The notes under the pieces were generated by a model. The model was given only the letters and a program-made list of their open reading frames with translations. It had not been told where the DNA came from and ran no database searches. Shown in pieces: positions 9,347 to 18,125 of a stretch of DNA of 64,000 nucleotides. Positions within the stretch are counted from its first letter, which is position 1; each line of letters opens with the position of its first letter. The translations under genes and the position numbers were made by a program. Source of the stretch: Clostridia bacterium (GTDB lineage Bacteria > Bacillota > Clostridia > Oscillospirales > Acutalibacteraceae); contig JAFQSY010000075.1 in the NCBI GenBank assembly GCA_017409265.1, positions 28,369-92,368 on the forward strand, read 5' to 3'.

Positions 9347-11638
9347 ATCTTTTTTCTCCTTTATTTTGATTTTTATTTTTTTATCCTTTTTATCGCTGTG
9401 GATTTTAAACAGATTCAGCCTTAATGCGTTTGAAATAACGCAGAAGCTTGAAAGACTCATAGCTGCCGCTCCGAACATTGGGTTAAGTTCCCAACCGAAC
9501 GCATTTATAAAAGCACCTGCCGCTAAAGGAATGCCGATGATGTTATACATAAATGCCCAGAAAAGATTCTGATGAATGTTGCGCAGAGTTGCACGGCTGA
9601 GTCTTATTGCTGCAGGAACATCGCTCAAACGGCTTTTCATAAGAACAATATCCGCCGCATCAATTGCAATATCCGTTCCTGCGCCGATTGCAATGCCTAT
9701 ATCAGCTCTTGTGAGTGCGGGTGCGTCGTTAATTCCGTCGCCTACCATTGCAACCTTGCCTTGCTTCATCAGATTGCGGATAACGCTTTCTTTTCCGTCG
9801 GGCAGTACGCCTGCAATAACCTCATCAACGCCTGCAATTTTTCCTACAGCATTTGCTGTTTTTTTGTTGTCACCCGTCAGCATAACAACTTTTATTCCCA
9901 TGTTTTTGAGCTGTTTTATGGCTTCTGGACTGTCCTCTTTAATTGTATCGGCAACAGCAATTATTCCTATGATTTTTTTGCTTTTTGAAAAAAACAGGGG
10001 AGTTTTGCCGCTTTTGGCAAGACTCTCTGATTTCTTTTTTACATCTTCGGGTATCTCTGCCGATTTTTCGATGAGTTTAAGATTACCGCCGAAAACATCG
10101 GCACCTTCAAGCTTTGCGTGAAGTCCGTTGCCCGGAAGAGCTTCAAAGCTTTCAACCTCGTGAAGAGGAATGTTTTCCTGCTCTGCTTTTTCGATGATTG
10201 CTCTTGCAAGGGGATGTTCGCTTTTCTTTTCAAGCGAGTATGCAAGGCTTAAAAGCTCAATTTCGTCGACTCCGCACGGAATAATATCCGTCACCTTCGG
10301 GGCGCCGTTGGTGATTGTTCCCGTTTTGTCAAGAACAACGGTGTTTACCTTGCCTGCGGTTTCAAGCGATGATGCGGTTTTAAAAAGAATACCGTTTTTA
10401 GCTCCCATTCCGCTTCCGACCATTATTGCAACGGGTGTTGCAAGACCCAAAGCGCATGGGCAGCTTATAACAAGAACGGAAATTCCTCTTGCAAGTGCAA
10501 AACCGAAGCTTTCGCCCGAAATGAGCCATAATAATATTGTGATAACTGCTATGCCGATAACTGCAGGCACAAAAACGCCAGAAACTTTGTCGGCAGCTTT
10601 TGCGATAGGAGCTTTGGTTGCGGCGGCATTGCTGACCATTTTTATAATCTGTGAAAGTGTCATATCTTCGCCTACTCTTACCGCTTCGCATCTGATATAA
10701 CCCGATTGATTTATTGTTGCGGCAGAAACAGAATCGCCTATCACCTTGTCAACCGGAATGCTTTCACCCGTCAGAGCGGATTCGTCAACGGCGCTTTCGC
10801 CGTCAACAACAACTCCGTCAACCGGAATGCTTTCGCCTGGCTTTACTGCGAACAAATCACCTTTTTTTACCTGCGAAACTGCAACGGATAATTCCTTACC
10901 GTCGCGGATGACAGTTGCTGTTTTGGGCGCAAGCTTCATCAGTCCCTTTAGCGCATCAGTTGTTTTTCCTTTTGAACGCGCTTCAAGCATTTTGCCGACG
11001 GTTATGAGAGTCAGAATCATTGCGGCGGATTCAAAATAAAATTCGTGCATATATTTTGCCGCTGCGGTATGGTTTTCGGCAGCGGTCATCTGAAACAGAG
11101 CATAAACACTCCACACGAACGATGCACCTGAGCCGAGAGCAACAAGAGTATCCATATTCGGTGCGCCGTGAATCACGCTTTTAAATCCGCTTATAAAGAA
11201 TTTTTGGTTTATAACCATTATAATGACCGTCAGTAAAAGCTGAAGCAATCCGTTTGCAATGTGGTTTTCTGCAAAGAAAGCAGGTATCGGCAGATTCAGC
11301 ATCATGTGTCCCATCGAGAAGTACATCAGAACAATGAGAAACCCTGCCGAGGCAATCAGTCTGCGTTTAAGAACGGGTGTTTCCTTGTCTTTGAGCATGG
11401 CTTCATCTTTATTTTCATCACTCTGAACGGCTCCGGAATCAGCTTTAAGCGATGCGCCGTAGCCTGCGTTTTCGACAGCGGCAATGATATCTGCGGCCGA
11501 TGCCGTTCCTTCAACGCTCATTGAGTTTGTCAGGAGACTGACGGAACATGAGTTTACTCCCGTAACCTTTGCAACTGCTTTTTCAACTCTTGCGCTGCAA
11601 GCAGCGCAACTCATGCCTGATACGTTATATTGTTCCAT
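9137..11638 (-). CDS. copA: Copper-exporting P1B ATPase CopA with fused C-terminal CopZ-like domain
   Basis: An 833-residue membrane ATPase that pumps Cu(I) out of the cell. Visible in order: an N-terminal heavy-metal domain with GMSCAAC (Cys11, Cys14), membrane helices, the CPC metal-transport motif near 390 ([11 protein letters not shown]), the phosphorylated DKTGT near 434, HPLARA in the nucleotide domain, and GDGINDAP near 631. After the last helices a lysine-rich linker leads to a second heavy-metal domain at 765-833 with GMMCGHC (Cys776, Cys779), laid out like the separate chaperone CopZ. Normal CopA ends before this point. An internal ATG with its own ribosome site may also release the chaperone alone. 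It follows csoR by 8 bases. Confidence 0.96.
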   Translation of the reverse strand: MEQYNVSGMSCAACSARVEKAVAKVTGVNSCSVSLLTNSMSVEGTASAADIIAAVENAGYGASLKADSGAVQSDENKDEAMLKDKETPVLKRRLIASAGFLIVLMYFSMGHMMLNLPIPAFFAENHIANGLLQLLLTVIIMVINQKFFISGFKSVIHGAPNMDTLVALGSGASFVWSVYALFQMTAAENHTAAAKYMHEFYFESAAMILTLITVGKMLEARSKGKTTDALKGLMKLAPKTATVIRDGKELSVAVSQVKKGDLFAVKPGESIPVDGVVVDGESAVDESALTGESIPVDKVIGDSVSAATINQSGYIRCEAVRVGEDMTLSQIIKMVSNAAATKAPIAKAADKVSGVFVPAVIGIAVITILLWLISGESFGFALARGISVLVISCPCALGLATPVAIMVGSGMGAKNGILFKTASSLETAGKVNTVVLDKTGTITNGAPKVTDIIPCGVDEIELLSLAYSLEKKSEHPLARAIIEKAEQENIPLHEVESFEALPGNGLHAKLEGADVFGGNLKLIEKSAEIPEDVKKKSESLAKSGKTPLFFSKSKKIIGIIAVADTIKEDSPEAIKQLKNMGIKVVMLTGDNKKTANAVGKIAGVDEVIAGVLPDGKESVIRNLMKQGKVAMVGDGINDAPALTRADIGIAIGAGTDIAIDAADIVLMKSRLSDVPAAIRLSRATLRNIHQNLFWAFMYNIIGIPLAAGAFINAFGWELNPMFGAAAMSLSSFCVISNALRLNLFKIHSDKKDKKIKIKIKEKKDMTKTIKIEGMMCGHCEARVKKTLEAIPEVESAEVSHENDSAVVTLNAPLADEVLKNAIEAQDYKVVEIK

Positions 11639-11646
11639 TGTTTCAC

Positions 11647-11943
11647 CTATTTCATCAGTTTCTGAAGAGTTGCTACCAATTCGTCAATTGTTTCATCTTT
11701 CCCGTCACGGATGTCCTGCGCAACGCAGGTTTTTATATGGCTTGCAAGCAGTTCTTTGTTAAAAGCATTCATTGCGGCGCTGACCGCAGAGGACTGAACA
11801 AGAATATCGGTGCAATACGCACTTTTCTCTATCATTCCCTTTATTCCTCTGATTTGACCTTCAATTCTGTTGAGTCTGTGAATGAGGTTTTTATATTCTT
11901 CCTCGGAGCGATTTTTTGTTTTTTTGCAGCATTCATTATTCAT
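11647..11943 (-). CDS. csoR: CsoR family copper-sensing repressor
   Basis: A 98-residue all-helical DNA-binding repressor of the CsoR/RcnR (DUF156) family. The start is the ATG at 11943 (MNNECCKK) behind GGTGAT; a longer in-frame reading would extend into the promoter. The Cu(I) ligands expected for CsoR are visible: Cys in YCTDIL, then His and Cys in SHIKTC. Copper binding would release DNA and allow expression of csoR and copA, which begins 8 bases downstream. A palindromic operator sits in its own promoter, so the operon is self-repressed. Confidence 0.93.
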   Translation of the reverse strand: MNNECCKKTKNRSEEEYKNLIHRLNRIEGQIRGIKGMIEKSAYCTDILVQSSAVSAAMNAFNKELLASHIKTCVAQDIRDGKDETIDELVATLQKLMK

Positions 11944-11965
11944 TAGTATCACCGACCTTTGTTTA

Positions 11966-11994
11966 ATTGTATACCCATATGGGGTATATGTCAA
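11966..11994 (-). promoter_or_regulatory. csoR-copA promoter with CsoR operator in the spacer
   Basis: On the minus strand, TTGACA (11989-11994), a 17-base spacer and TACAAT (11966-11971) form a near-consensus vegetative promoter. The spacer contains the palindrome ATACCC-N5-GGGTAT (plus-strand 11971-11987), the GC-tract palindrome typical of CsoR operators. A bound repressor would cover both promoter elements. Confidence 0.85.
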
Positions 11995-11999
11995 GATCT

Positions 12000-12090
12000 C
12001 AAAACAAATAGCAAAGAGTTCCGCAGATAAATCCGCAGAACTCTTTGCTTAGCTATATATCCGAACGAATACTGGAGTGCAATCTAATGT
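12000..12090 (-). ncRNA. Candidate 90-nt small RNA or copper-operon leader
   Basis: The 359 bases between csoR and spoIVB hold no convincing protein gene. On the minus strand a promoter at 12097-12125 (ATGACA, 17-base spacer, TATAAT) would start a transcript near 12090. It would end at a strong hairpin at 12010-12049, where AGCAAAGAGTTC pairs perfectly with GAACTCTTTGCT (12 bp, with partial inner pairing), followed on that strand by ATTTGTTTT. No start codon lies in the transcript. It stops just before the csoR promoter, so it may be an independent small RNA or an attenuated leader. It matches no RNA family I can recognise. Confidence 0.45.
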
Positions 12091-12096
12091 ATTCAC

Positions 12097-12125
12097 ATTA
12101 TAACACATACTTTTTGATTTGTCAT
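12097..12125 (-). promoter_or_regulatory. Promoter for the small RNA candidate
   Basis: Minus strand: ATGACA at 12120-12125, 17-base spacer, and perfect TATAAT at 12097-12102. It points toward the hairpin at 12010-12049 and away from spoIVB. Confidence 0.6.
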
Positions 12126-12211
12126 TAGTTTTTTGAAAAAATTTTAAATTTTTTTATTCTTTTTAAAAATAATTTGACAAGGCAAAAAACTTGAAGTTAA
12201 GAAAAATTTTT

Positions 12212-12282
12212 ACGGCTTATTTATCCGCCGTTTAAAGCAAAGTTTCCGTGATAAATTATTAGTGCTCCGAAAATATCGGAGC
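12212..12282 (+). promoter_or_regulatory. spoIVB 5' region with two small hairpins
   Basis: Upstream of spoIVB, ACGGC/GCCGT (12212-12231) and GCTCCGA/TCGGAGC (12264-12282) can form hairpins in the leader, the second ending 20 bases before the start codon with the site ACGGAGGTG between. A TTGACA at 12174-12179 has only a poor -10 match 17 bases on. I could not identify a forespore sigma promoter with confidence. Confidence 0.35.
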
Positions 12283-12302
12283 AAATTGAAACACGGAGGT
12301 GA

Positions 12303-13523
12303 ATGATGAAGCGTTTTTTTAAGGCTGCAAGCGCTGTGATGTTTATAATATGTATTGCTCTTTTTTCAGCTGTTGCTTACGGAACAGAAACTTTGCCCGA
12401 TGAAATAAGCATCAGTGAGGATGAAACACCGAATTTTGGAAATATATTTTATTTTGAAAAAGGGGAGCAGGTTCAGACTGCTGCAACGGGCAGCAGAAAT
12501 ATTGAATATAAGTCGCGGATTATGGCGCTTAAGGTTGTTCCTGTTAAAGATATTAAGATTAATATAACTAAGCGCAGGTATGTTGCCCCCGGAGGGGATG
12601 TTTTCGGAATAAAGCTTTATACAAAAGGCGTAATAGTTGTAGGCATTGATTCCGTAACATGTGCGAGCGGGTCGGTTGATCCTGCGGTGACAGCAGGATT
12701 GAAATGCGGAGATATAATAACTCATATCAATGGAAATGCCGCAACAAGCTCGCAGCAGATGACTGATGCGGTTGAAAGCTCGGACGGAAATCCCCTGCAT
12801 CTGAAGGTTGACAGAAACGGGGAAACAGTTGAAGTTTATCTTCGTCCCGTTATGTCCGTTAACGGAAAATACAAGGCAGGACTTTGGGTCAGGGACAGCT
12901 CTGCCGGTATAGGAACGATAACCTATTATGACGATGAAACGGGAATATTTGCAGGTCTGGGTCATGGCGTTTGTGATGTTGATACGGGAAAAATAATGCC
13001 TCTTGATAACGGAGAGGCAGTCAGAGCAAAAGTCAACGGCTTCTATAAAAGCAGTGCGGGGAATCCCGGTGAGCTTTGCGGCTCGTTTACAGATGTTGCA
13101 TTGGGCAGCCTTCGTGTTAATCATGAGATGGGGGTTTACGGTACGCTTTTACGTCCGTCAGGGGCAAAGGTGGTGCCCGTTGCGCTCGAAAGCGAGGTTA
13201 AGCTCGGAAAGGCTCAAGTGATAACAACAATTGATGACAGCGGTCCGCAATATTATGATATCGAAATAATAAAGATTTATCCCTCAACGGATTTATCGGC
13301 GAGAAATATGATAATAAAAATAACGGATCCCGTTCTTCTTGAAAAAACAGGAGGAATTTTGCAGGGGATGAGCGGCAGTCCGATTGTTCAGGATTCTATG
13401 CTTGTGGGTGCAGTAACCCATGTATTCGTTAATTCTCCCGATCAGGGATATGCGATTTTTGCCGAGAGAATGCTTGAAACAATGGACTCGCTCAAAAGCA
13501 AAGATTTGGCAAAAGCTTCATAG
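12303..13523 (+). CDS. spoIVB: SpoIVB family serine peptidase (S55)
   Basis: A 406-residue exported serine protease of the SpoIVB family, which in spore formers signals from the forespore to activate pro-sigma-K processing. Visible: an N-terminal signal/anchor helix (about 8-25), a PDZ domain around 100-185, and an S55 peptidase domain with LGHGVCD (catalytic His221) and GMSGSP (catalytic Ser357). The length is close to the Bacillus protein. Two ATGs in a row (12303, 12306) follow ACGGAGGTGA. The gene immediately upstream of spo0A is the classic neighbour in Bacillus and Clostridia, and the pair argues that this lineage sporulates or recently did. Confidence 0.95.
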   Translation: MMKRFFKAASAVMFIICIALFSAVAYGTETLPDEISISEDETPNFGNIFYFEKGEQVQTAATGSRNIEYKSRIMALKVVPVKDIKINITKRRYVAPGGDVFGIKLYTKGVIVVGIDSVTCASGSVDPAVTAGLKCGDIITHINGNAATSSQQMTDAVESSDGNPLHLKVDRNGETVEVYLRPVMSVNGKYKAGLWVRDSSAGIGTITYYDDETGIFAGLGHGVCDVDTGKIMPLDNGEAVRAKVNGFYKSSAGNPGELCGSFTDVALGSLRVNHEMGVYGTLLRPSGAKVVPVALESEVKLGKAQVITTIDDSGPQYYDIEIIKIYPSTDLSARNMIIKITDPVLLEKTGGILQGMSGSPIVQDSMLVGAVTHVFVNSPDQGYAIFAERMLETMDSLKSKDLAKAS

Positions 13524-13582
13524 TTTTTGTGGCATACAGTCATATTTTGCGAAAAGTTTTGTCAAAAATTACCTGTAAATTA

Positions 13583-13612
13583 TTGACAAATTTGATAGGA
13601 ATATGGTAATAT
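13583..13612 (+). promoter_or_regulatory. spo0A promoter
   Basis: TTGACA at 13583-13588, 18-base spacer, TAATAT at 13607-13612, 33 bases before the spo0A start. A sequence TTTTGTCAAAAATT at 13557-13570 resembles a 0A box (TGTCGAA type) and could mediate self-control, but the match is loose. An AGGAATA at 13598-13604 could be part of a sigma-H element; its -10 is not clear. Confidence 0.6.
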
Positions 13613-13644
13613 CTCCATGAACTAAATCAATTGGAGGTATAACC

Positions 13645-14406
13645 ATGAGAAAATTGTTGAGAGCTATGATAACCGAGGACGGAAGCGAAACCTTGCATGA
13701 GCTTGCAGGAATTCTGCGCTCAAACGGTTTTGAGGTTTCAACCGTAATCAAAGACGGAACGCAGATTGTTGAGAAATTCAAGAGCGGCGAAAGACCCGAT
13801 GTTCTTTTGATGGATGGATTTATGCCAAGGCTTGATGCGCTGGGAGTGCTTCGCGAGCTTGAAAGTATGCATCTTGAAAAAAGACCGATGGTCATGGTTC
13901 TTTCCGGTGCAGACAATCAGCGTTTTGAGAGTGAGATTCTTCGAAGCGGGGCGGATTATTATTTCATTAAACCCTATAATCCGAAAATGCTTGCGGAGCG
14001 CATAATTCAGTTCTCCAGCATTCATAATTCTTGCGTAAGTCAGAACGGAGTTAAGGATCTGGAGGTTGTTGTTTCGCAAATAATGCATCAGATAGGCGTT
14101 CCCGCTCACATCAGAGGATATCAGTATCTTCGTGAAGCGATTATTCTTTCGGTCAATAACAGCGAAATGATAAGTTCAGTAACGAAGATACTTTATCCTA
14201 CGGTTGCAAAGCATTTTAAAACCACACCGTCAAGAGTTGAAAGAGCAATAAGGCATGCAATTGAGGTTGCATGGGACAGAGGCGATGTTGACGTCTTAAG
14301 CTCATATTTCGGCTATACGATTCAGAATGAGCGCGGTAAACCCACCAACAGCGAGTTTATTGCAATGATAAGCGATAATCTTAAGCTTCAAATGAAAACT
14401 GTATAA
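13645..14406 (+). CDS. spo0A: Sporulation transcription factor Spo0A
   Basis: A 253-residue response regulator, the master switch of sporulation. The N-terminal receiver shows an acidic pair (Glu11-Asp12), the phosphorylated Asp57 in LLMDGFMP and the conserved Lys in FIKPYNP. The C-terminal DNA-binding domain has the Spo0A-specific signatures IGVPAHIRGYQYLR and TTPSRVERAIRHAIEVAWDR, the latter being the recognition-helix region. GGAGG lies 9 bases before the ATG. It follows spoIVB in the normal order and ends at a strong terminator. The acidic pair is Glu-Asp rather than Asp-Asp, which is tolerated in receivers. Confidence 0.98.
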   Translation: MRKLLRAMITEDGSETLHELAGILRSNGFEVSTVIKDGTQIVEKFKSGERPDVLLMDGFMPRLDALGVLRELESMHLEKRPMVMVLSGADNQRFESEILRSGADYYFIKPYNPKMLAERIIQFSSIHNSCVSQNGVKDLEVVVSQIMHQIGVPAHIRGYQYLREAIILSVNNSEMISSVTKILYPTVAKHFKTTPSRVERAIRHAIEVAWDRGDVDVLSSYFGYTIQNERGKPTNSEFIAMISDNLKLQMKTV

Positions 14407-14411
14407 AAAAG

Positions 14412-14437
14412 CGGCAGGGAGCAATTGCTCTCTGCCG
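14412..14437. terminator. Bidirectional terminator after spo0A
   Basis: CGGCAGGGAGCA pairs with TGCTCTCTGCCG (one G-T pair) just after the spo0A stop, followed by TTGTTATTT; A-rich DNA on the other side makes it usable from the convergent gene too. Confidence 0.85.
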
Positions 14438-14451
14438 TTGTTATTTAATAT

Positions 14452-15123
14452 TTATCCCACAATCAAAGTGAGAAAGAATGTTTTAAGTAAAGGCGAAAGG
14501 TCAAATGCCGTTGCAGGCACGCTGAATATGCTGTCATCAACATCAAATGTTATATTATCGAAATATGTGCGCTGAACGGAGCCTGTTGAGGAATCAGTGA
14601 CTACAAGCATTTTGAGTTTATCGCCGATATAGTAGAATTTGCTTGTTACAAATTCTCTGTCATCATATTCTTCAACGTAATATTTCGTGCCGTCAACGGT
14701 TTCTTCATAGCTCTTGAGATATCTTGTGAATGCCTGTGTCATATTTGCCGCTTCAAGGACCATCGACCATACATCAGCACCTTTGAGCGGATTACTGTCC
14801 ATTTTGACATAAAAGAACGGAAGAGTGGGGAGAAATCCGTAAATACCGTCGTCAGCGGTAACGATTCTTGCCTTGATAAAGCCTGTGCTGTATTCATAAC
14901 AGATGTTATTTTCCTTAACGGCAACTGTATTTGTGATTGTTGCCGGCATAAAACCGAAAAGCTTTGTTTCGCCCGACTTGATGGTAACGGAAACCTCGTT
15001 TGCAGTTTCAAGCTTATCAAGCAGAGCATCGGTTTTGGGAGTTTCTGCCGCAAAAGCATTAACCGAGAAAACCGACATTATGAGAATTATTGATGCAATA
15101 AAAACGCTTATTGTCCTTTTCAT
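14452..15123 (-). CDS. Secreted protein of unknown function
   Basis: A 223-residue protein with a clear signal peptide (MKRTISVFIASIILIMSVFS, cleavage near AFAAE). The ATG at 15123 is chosen because GAGGA lies 8 bases before it; an ATG 15 bases further up lacks a site. The mature part is rich in beta-strand-like repeats (SVTIKSGETKLFGF, KYYVEEYDDREFVTSKFYYI) that look like a LolA/lipoprotein-carrier type half-barrel, but I see no decisive motif. A short hydrophobic end (LLKTFFLTLIVG) could contact the membrane. It lies 40 bases after hemW on the same strand and may be cotranscribed. Function unknown. Confidence 0.75.
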   Translation of the reverse strand: MKRTISVFIASIILIMSVFSVNAFAAETPKTDALLDKLETANEVSVTIKSGETKLFGFMPATITNTVAVKENNICYEYSTGFIKARIVTADDGIYGFLPTLPFFYVKMDSNPLKGADVWSMVLEAANMTQAFTRYLKSYEETVDGTKYYVEEYDDREFVTSKFYYIGDKLKMLVVTDSSTGSVQRTYFDNITFDVDDSIFSVPATAFDLSPLLKTFFLTLIVG

Positions 15124-15163
15124 AATTTTTGTCCTCATTTTTCTTTATTTTACCATAAAAATA

Positions 15164-16255
15164 TTATTTTATCAACTCGTATATCACCGAATTTGAAACC
15201 AGAAATCCTTCAGAAGTGAGTGAAATACTTTTATCTGTGACTTTTATAAGTTTATGTTTTTCCAATTCTTTGGCTTTTAAAATGATGTTTTCTGATAGCG
15301 GTTTGTTGAATCGCTTTTCAAACTCCCCAAAAATCAGACCTTCCGAAAGGCGAAGGGCAAGCATGATATACTCTTCTTCATCACCGCCGAAGCCGTCATC
15401 AACGGGAGGTTTTTCTCTTATAAATCCGTCAATACTTCGCTCATAATAAAACCTTTTGCCGTCGGTAAATGAATGAGCAGATGCACCGATGCCAAGGTAT
15501 TCTTCACAATGCCAATATTTAAGATTATGGCGGCTTTCAAAGCCTTTTTGTGAAAAATTTGAAATTTCATATTGATAAAACCCCGATTTTTCAAGTTCGC
15601 TGACTGCATATAGATATAAATCGCAGGTTTCGTCTTCGTCGGGAAGAGAAAGCTTATCTTTTATCCTGTAAAACGGAGTGTTTTCTTCAATCTTTAAAAT
15701 ATATGCACTGACATGTTTTGCACCGGAGCTTTTACAGAAATCAATTGATTTTTTCAGGCTTTCCTCTGTCTGATTTGGAATGCCGAGCATCAAATCGAGA
15801 GAGATGTTGTCAATTCCCGCTCTTTTTACTCTTTTAATTGCCCTTTCAACATCATCGCATCCGCCACGCCTGCCGAGAGCCTGTCTCTCAACATCAACGG
15901 CGCTCTGCAGACCCATTGAAATTCTGTTTATTCCGCTTTTTGCAACAATGTCAAAATCAAAGACTGAATTTATTGCGCCCGTATCCGACGGATTGCACTC
16001 AAGAGTTGCTTCGCAGTCGGGAGTGCGGATGATGTGTGACATTATTTTTGCTATATTATCCGAGCCTATGAGTGACGGAGTGCCGCCACCGAAATAGACC
16101 GTGTCATAAATTCTGTCTGTTTTGTCAAGCTTTTTGCAAATTGCCAAAACATAGCTTTTAACAGTTTCATCTTGAGGAGTGACGGAATAAAAATCGCAGT
16201 AAGGGCATTTGCCGTTGCAGAATGGGATGTGAATATATAAACCTATGGGATTCAT
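15164..16255 (-). CDS. hemW: HemW-like radical SAM heme chaperone
   Basis: A 363-residue radical SAM protein. HIPFCNGKCPYCDF carries the [4Fe-4S] ligands Cys13, Cys17 and Cys20, followed by YFGGGTPSL and ECNPSD typical of the HemN/HemW branch. The position directly after lepA is the standard one for HemW, a heme-binding chaperone, and not for coproporphyrinogen dehydrogenase HemN; the first cysteine pattern (CxxxCxxC without the extra HemN cysteine) agrees. The start at ATG 16255 follows AGGTGA. A terminator-like hairpin separates it from lepA. Confidence 0.9.
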   Translation of the reverse strand: MNPIGLYIHIPFCNGKCPYCDFYSVTPQDETVKSYVLAICKKLDKTDRIYDTVYFGGGTPSLIGSDNIAKIMSHIIRTPDCEATLECNPSDTGAINSVFDFDIVAKSGINRISMGLQSAVDVERQALGRRGGCDDVERAIKRVKRAGIDNISLDLMLGIPNQTEESLKKSIDFCKSSGAKHVSAYILKIEENTPFYRIKDKLSLPDEDETCDLYLYAVSELEKSGFYQYEISNFSQKGFESRHNLKYWHCEEYLGIGASAHSFTDGKRFYYERSIDGFIREKPPVDDGFGGDEEEYIMLALRLSEGLIFGEFEKRFNKPLSENIILKAKELEKHKLIKVTDKSISLTSEGFLVSNSVIYELIK

Positions 16256-16272
16256 TTAATCACCTGATAAAA

Positions 16273-16293
16273 ATGGCGGCAAAATGCCGCCAT
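16273..16293 (-). terminator. Hairpin between lepA and hemW
   Basis: On the minus strand ATGGCGGC pairs with GCCGCCAT around ATTTT and is followed by TTTTTATC. The T-run ends 10 bases before the hemW ribosome site, so it probably reduces rather than abolishes hemW expression from the lepA transcript. Confidence 0.75.
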
Positions 16294-16297
16294 ATAA

Positions 16298-18112
16298 TTA
16301 ATCATTATCGTCAAGCTTAAGGACTGCCATAAATGCTTCCTGCGGAACTTCAACAGTACCGAAGTGGCGCATTCTCTTTTTGCCTTCCTTCTGCTTTTCA
16401 AGAAGCTTTTTCTTTCTCGTGATATCGCCGCCGTAGCATTTTGCAAGAACGTCCTTGCGCATTGCTTTAACGGTTTCTCTTGCGATAATCTTGCCGCCGA
16501 TACCAATCTGAATGGGGATTTCAAACATCTGGCGGGGGATATGCTCCTTGAGTCTTTCAGCAATCTTTCTTGCCTTTGAATATGCCTTTTCGGAGTGGAT
16601 AATAAACGAAAGGGCATCAACGATATCGCCGTTGAGAAGAACATCGAGCTTAACAAGGTTTGACTTGCGGTAATCCGCAATCTCATAGTCAAACGATGCG
16701 TAACCTCTTGTTCTTGACTTAAGAGAATCAAAGAAATCGTAAATTATTTCGTTAAGTGGCAGTTCATAGTGGATATCAACTCTGTCGGGAGTGATGTAGT
16801 CCATATTCTTGAAAACACCACGTCTGTCCTGGCATAAATCCATGATTGCGCCTACATATTCTGACGGAGCATAGATGTGGGCATCTGTGAAAGGCTCTTC
16901 GCACGATGCGATTGTTGCAGGGTCGGGATAATGAGTGGGGTTGTCAATTTCAACCATGGAGCCGTCGGTAAGATTTATTTTGTAAACAACGCTGGGAATG
17001 GTTGTCACAAGGTCAAGATCATATTCTCTCTCGAGTCTTTCTTGAATAATCTCAAGGTGGAGCAGACCGAGAAAGCCGCAGCGGAAGCCGAAGCCGAGAG
17101 CACCCGAGGTTTCAGGCTCATATGTCAGAGCGGCATCGTTGAGTTGAAGCTTTTCGAGTGCATCGCGGAGATTTTCATAATCCGCACCGTCTGCAGGATA
17201 AACACCGCAATAAACCATGGGGTTTACTTTTCGGTAACCGGGAAGAGGCTCTGAAGCAGGATTTTCAACCGTTGTAACCGTGTCGCCGACTCTTGCATCG
17301 CCGACAGTTTTGATTGATGCTGTTATATATCCGACTTCGCCTGCAGTAAGTTCATTGCAGGGTTCGGGAATTGTTGCTCTCATGTAGCCCGTTTCAACAA
17401 CGGTAAATTCAGCTCCTGTTGCCATCATTCTCATTGTGTCGCCGGGCTTGATTTTGCCTTCTTTAACTCTTACATAAACGATGACACCTTTGTAGCTGTC
17501 ATAAACCGAATCAAAGATGAGCGCACGAAGAGGAAGGTCATCGTTTGCAACAGGTGCGGGAACATCTTTGACGATTCTTTCAAGCACCTGCTCAATATTT
17601 ATGCCGGTCTTTGCCGAAACTCTCGGAGCTTCGGAGCAGTCAAGACCGATAACATCCTCAACCTCTGCAGCAACTCTGTCCGGGTCAGCAGAAGGAAGGT
17701 CTATTTTGTTTATAACTGGAACAAGCTCAAGGTCGTGGTCAAGAGCAAGGTATGTGTTTGCGAGGGTCTGCGCCTCAACGCCCTGCGATGCATCTATGAT
17801 AAGAACGGCACCTTCGCAGGCTGCAAGTGAGCGAGAAACCTCATAGTTAAAGTCAACGTGACCCGGAGTGTCAATGAGGTTGAGAACATATTCTTCTCCG
17901 TCCTCGGCAAGGTAATTAAGCTTAACGGCATGGGCCTTGATTGTGATTCCGCGTTCTCTCTCGAGGTCCATTTTGTCAAGAAGTTGCGCTGTCATATCAC
18001 GCAGAGCAACAGACTTTGTTTTTTCAAGAAGTCTGTCTGCAAGCGTTGACTTGCCGTGGTCTATGTGAGCGATAATGCAAAAATTTCTGATTTTATCCTT
18101 TGAAACTGCCAA
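16298..18112 (-). CDS. lepA: Elongation factor 4 (LepA)
   Basis: A 604-residue ribosomal GTPase that back-translocates or remodels stalled ribosomes. AHIDHGKST (residues 15-23) is the P-loop, [10 protein letters not shown] is switch I, DTPGHVDF is switch II and NKIDLP is the guanine-specificity motif. The C-terminal EF4-specific domain ([20 protein letters not shown]) is present, and the length is exactly typical. The start is TTG at 18112 with AAGGAG 9 bases upstream. It begins 13 bases after the stop of a sugar symporter, which is an unusual upstream partner; hemW follows as usual. Confidence 0.98.
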   Translation of the reverse strand: MAVSKDKIRNFCIIAHIDHGKSTLADRLLEKTKSVALRDMTAQLLDKMDLERERGITIKAHAVKLNYLAEDGEEYVLNLIDTPGHVDFNYEVSRSLAACEGAVLIIDASQGVEAQTLANTYLALDHDLELVPVINKIDLPSADPDRVAAEVEDVIGLDCSEAPRVSAKTGINIEQVLERIVKDVPAPVANDDLPLRALIFDSVYDSYKGVIVYVRVKEGKIKPGDTMRMMATGAEFTVVETGYMRATIPEPCNELTAGEVGYITASIKTVGDARVGDTVTTVENPASEPLPGYRKVNPMVYCGVYPADGADYENLRDALEKLQLNDAALTYEPETSGALGFGFRCGFLGLLHLEIIQERLEREYDLDLVTTIPSVVYKINLTDGSMVEIDNPTHYPDPATIASCEEPFTDAHIYAPSEYVGAIMDLCQDRRGVFKNMDYITPDRVDIHYELPLNEIIYDFFDSLKSRTRGYASFDYEIADYRKSNLVKLDVLLNGDIVDALSFIIHSEKAYSKARKIAERLKEHIPRQMFEIPIQIGIGGKIIARETVKAMRKDVLAKCYGGDITRKKKLLEKQKEGKKRMRHFGTVEVPQEAFMAVLKLDDND

Positions 18113-18125
18113 TGTGTTTTTCTCC

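Noticed and set aside
12090-12302. Forespore sigma-G/F promoter for spoIVB
   Set aside because: A CATTATA sequence exists near 12096 but no matching -35 at the right distance, and it is better explained as the -10 of the opposite-strand promoter.
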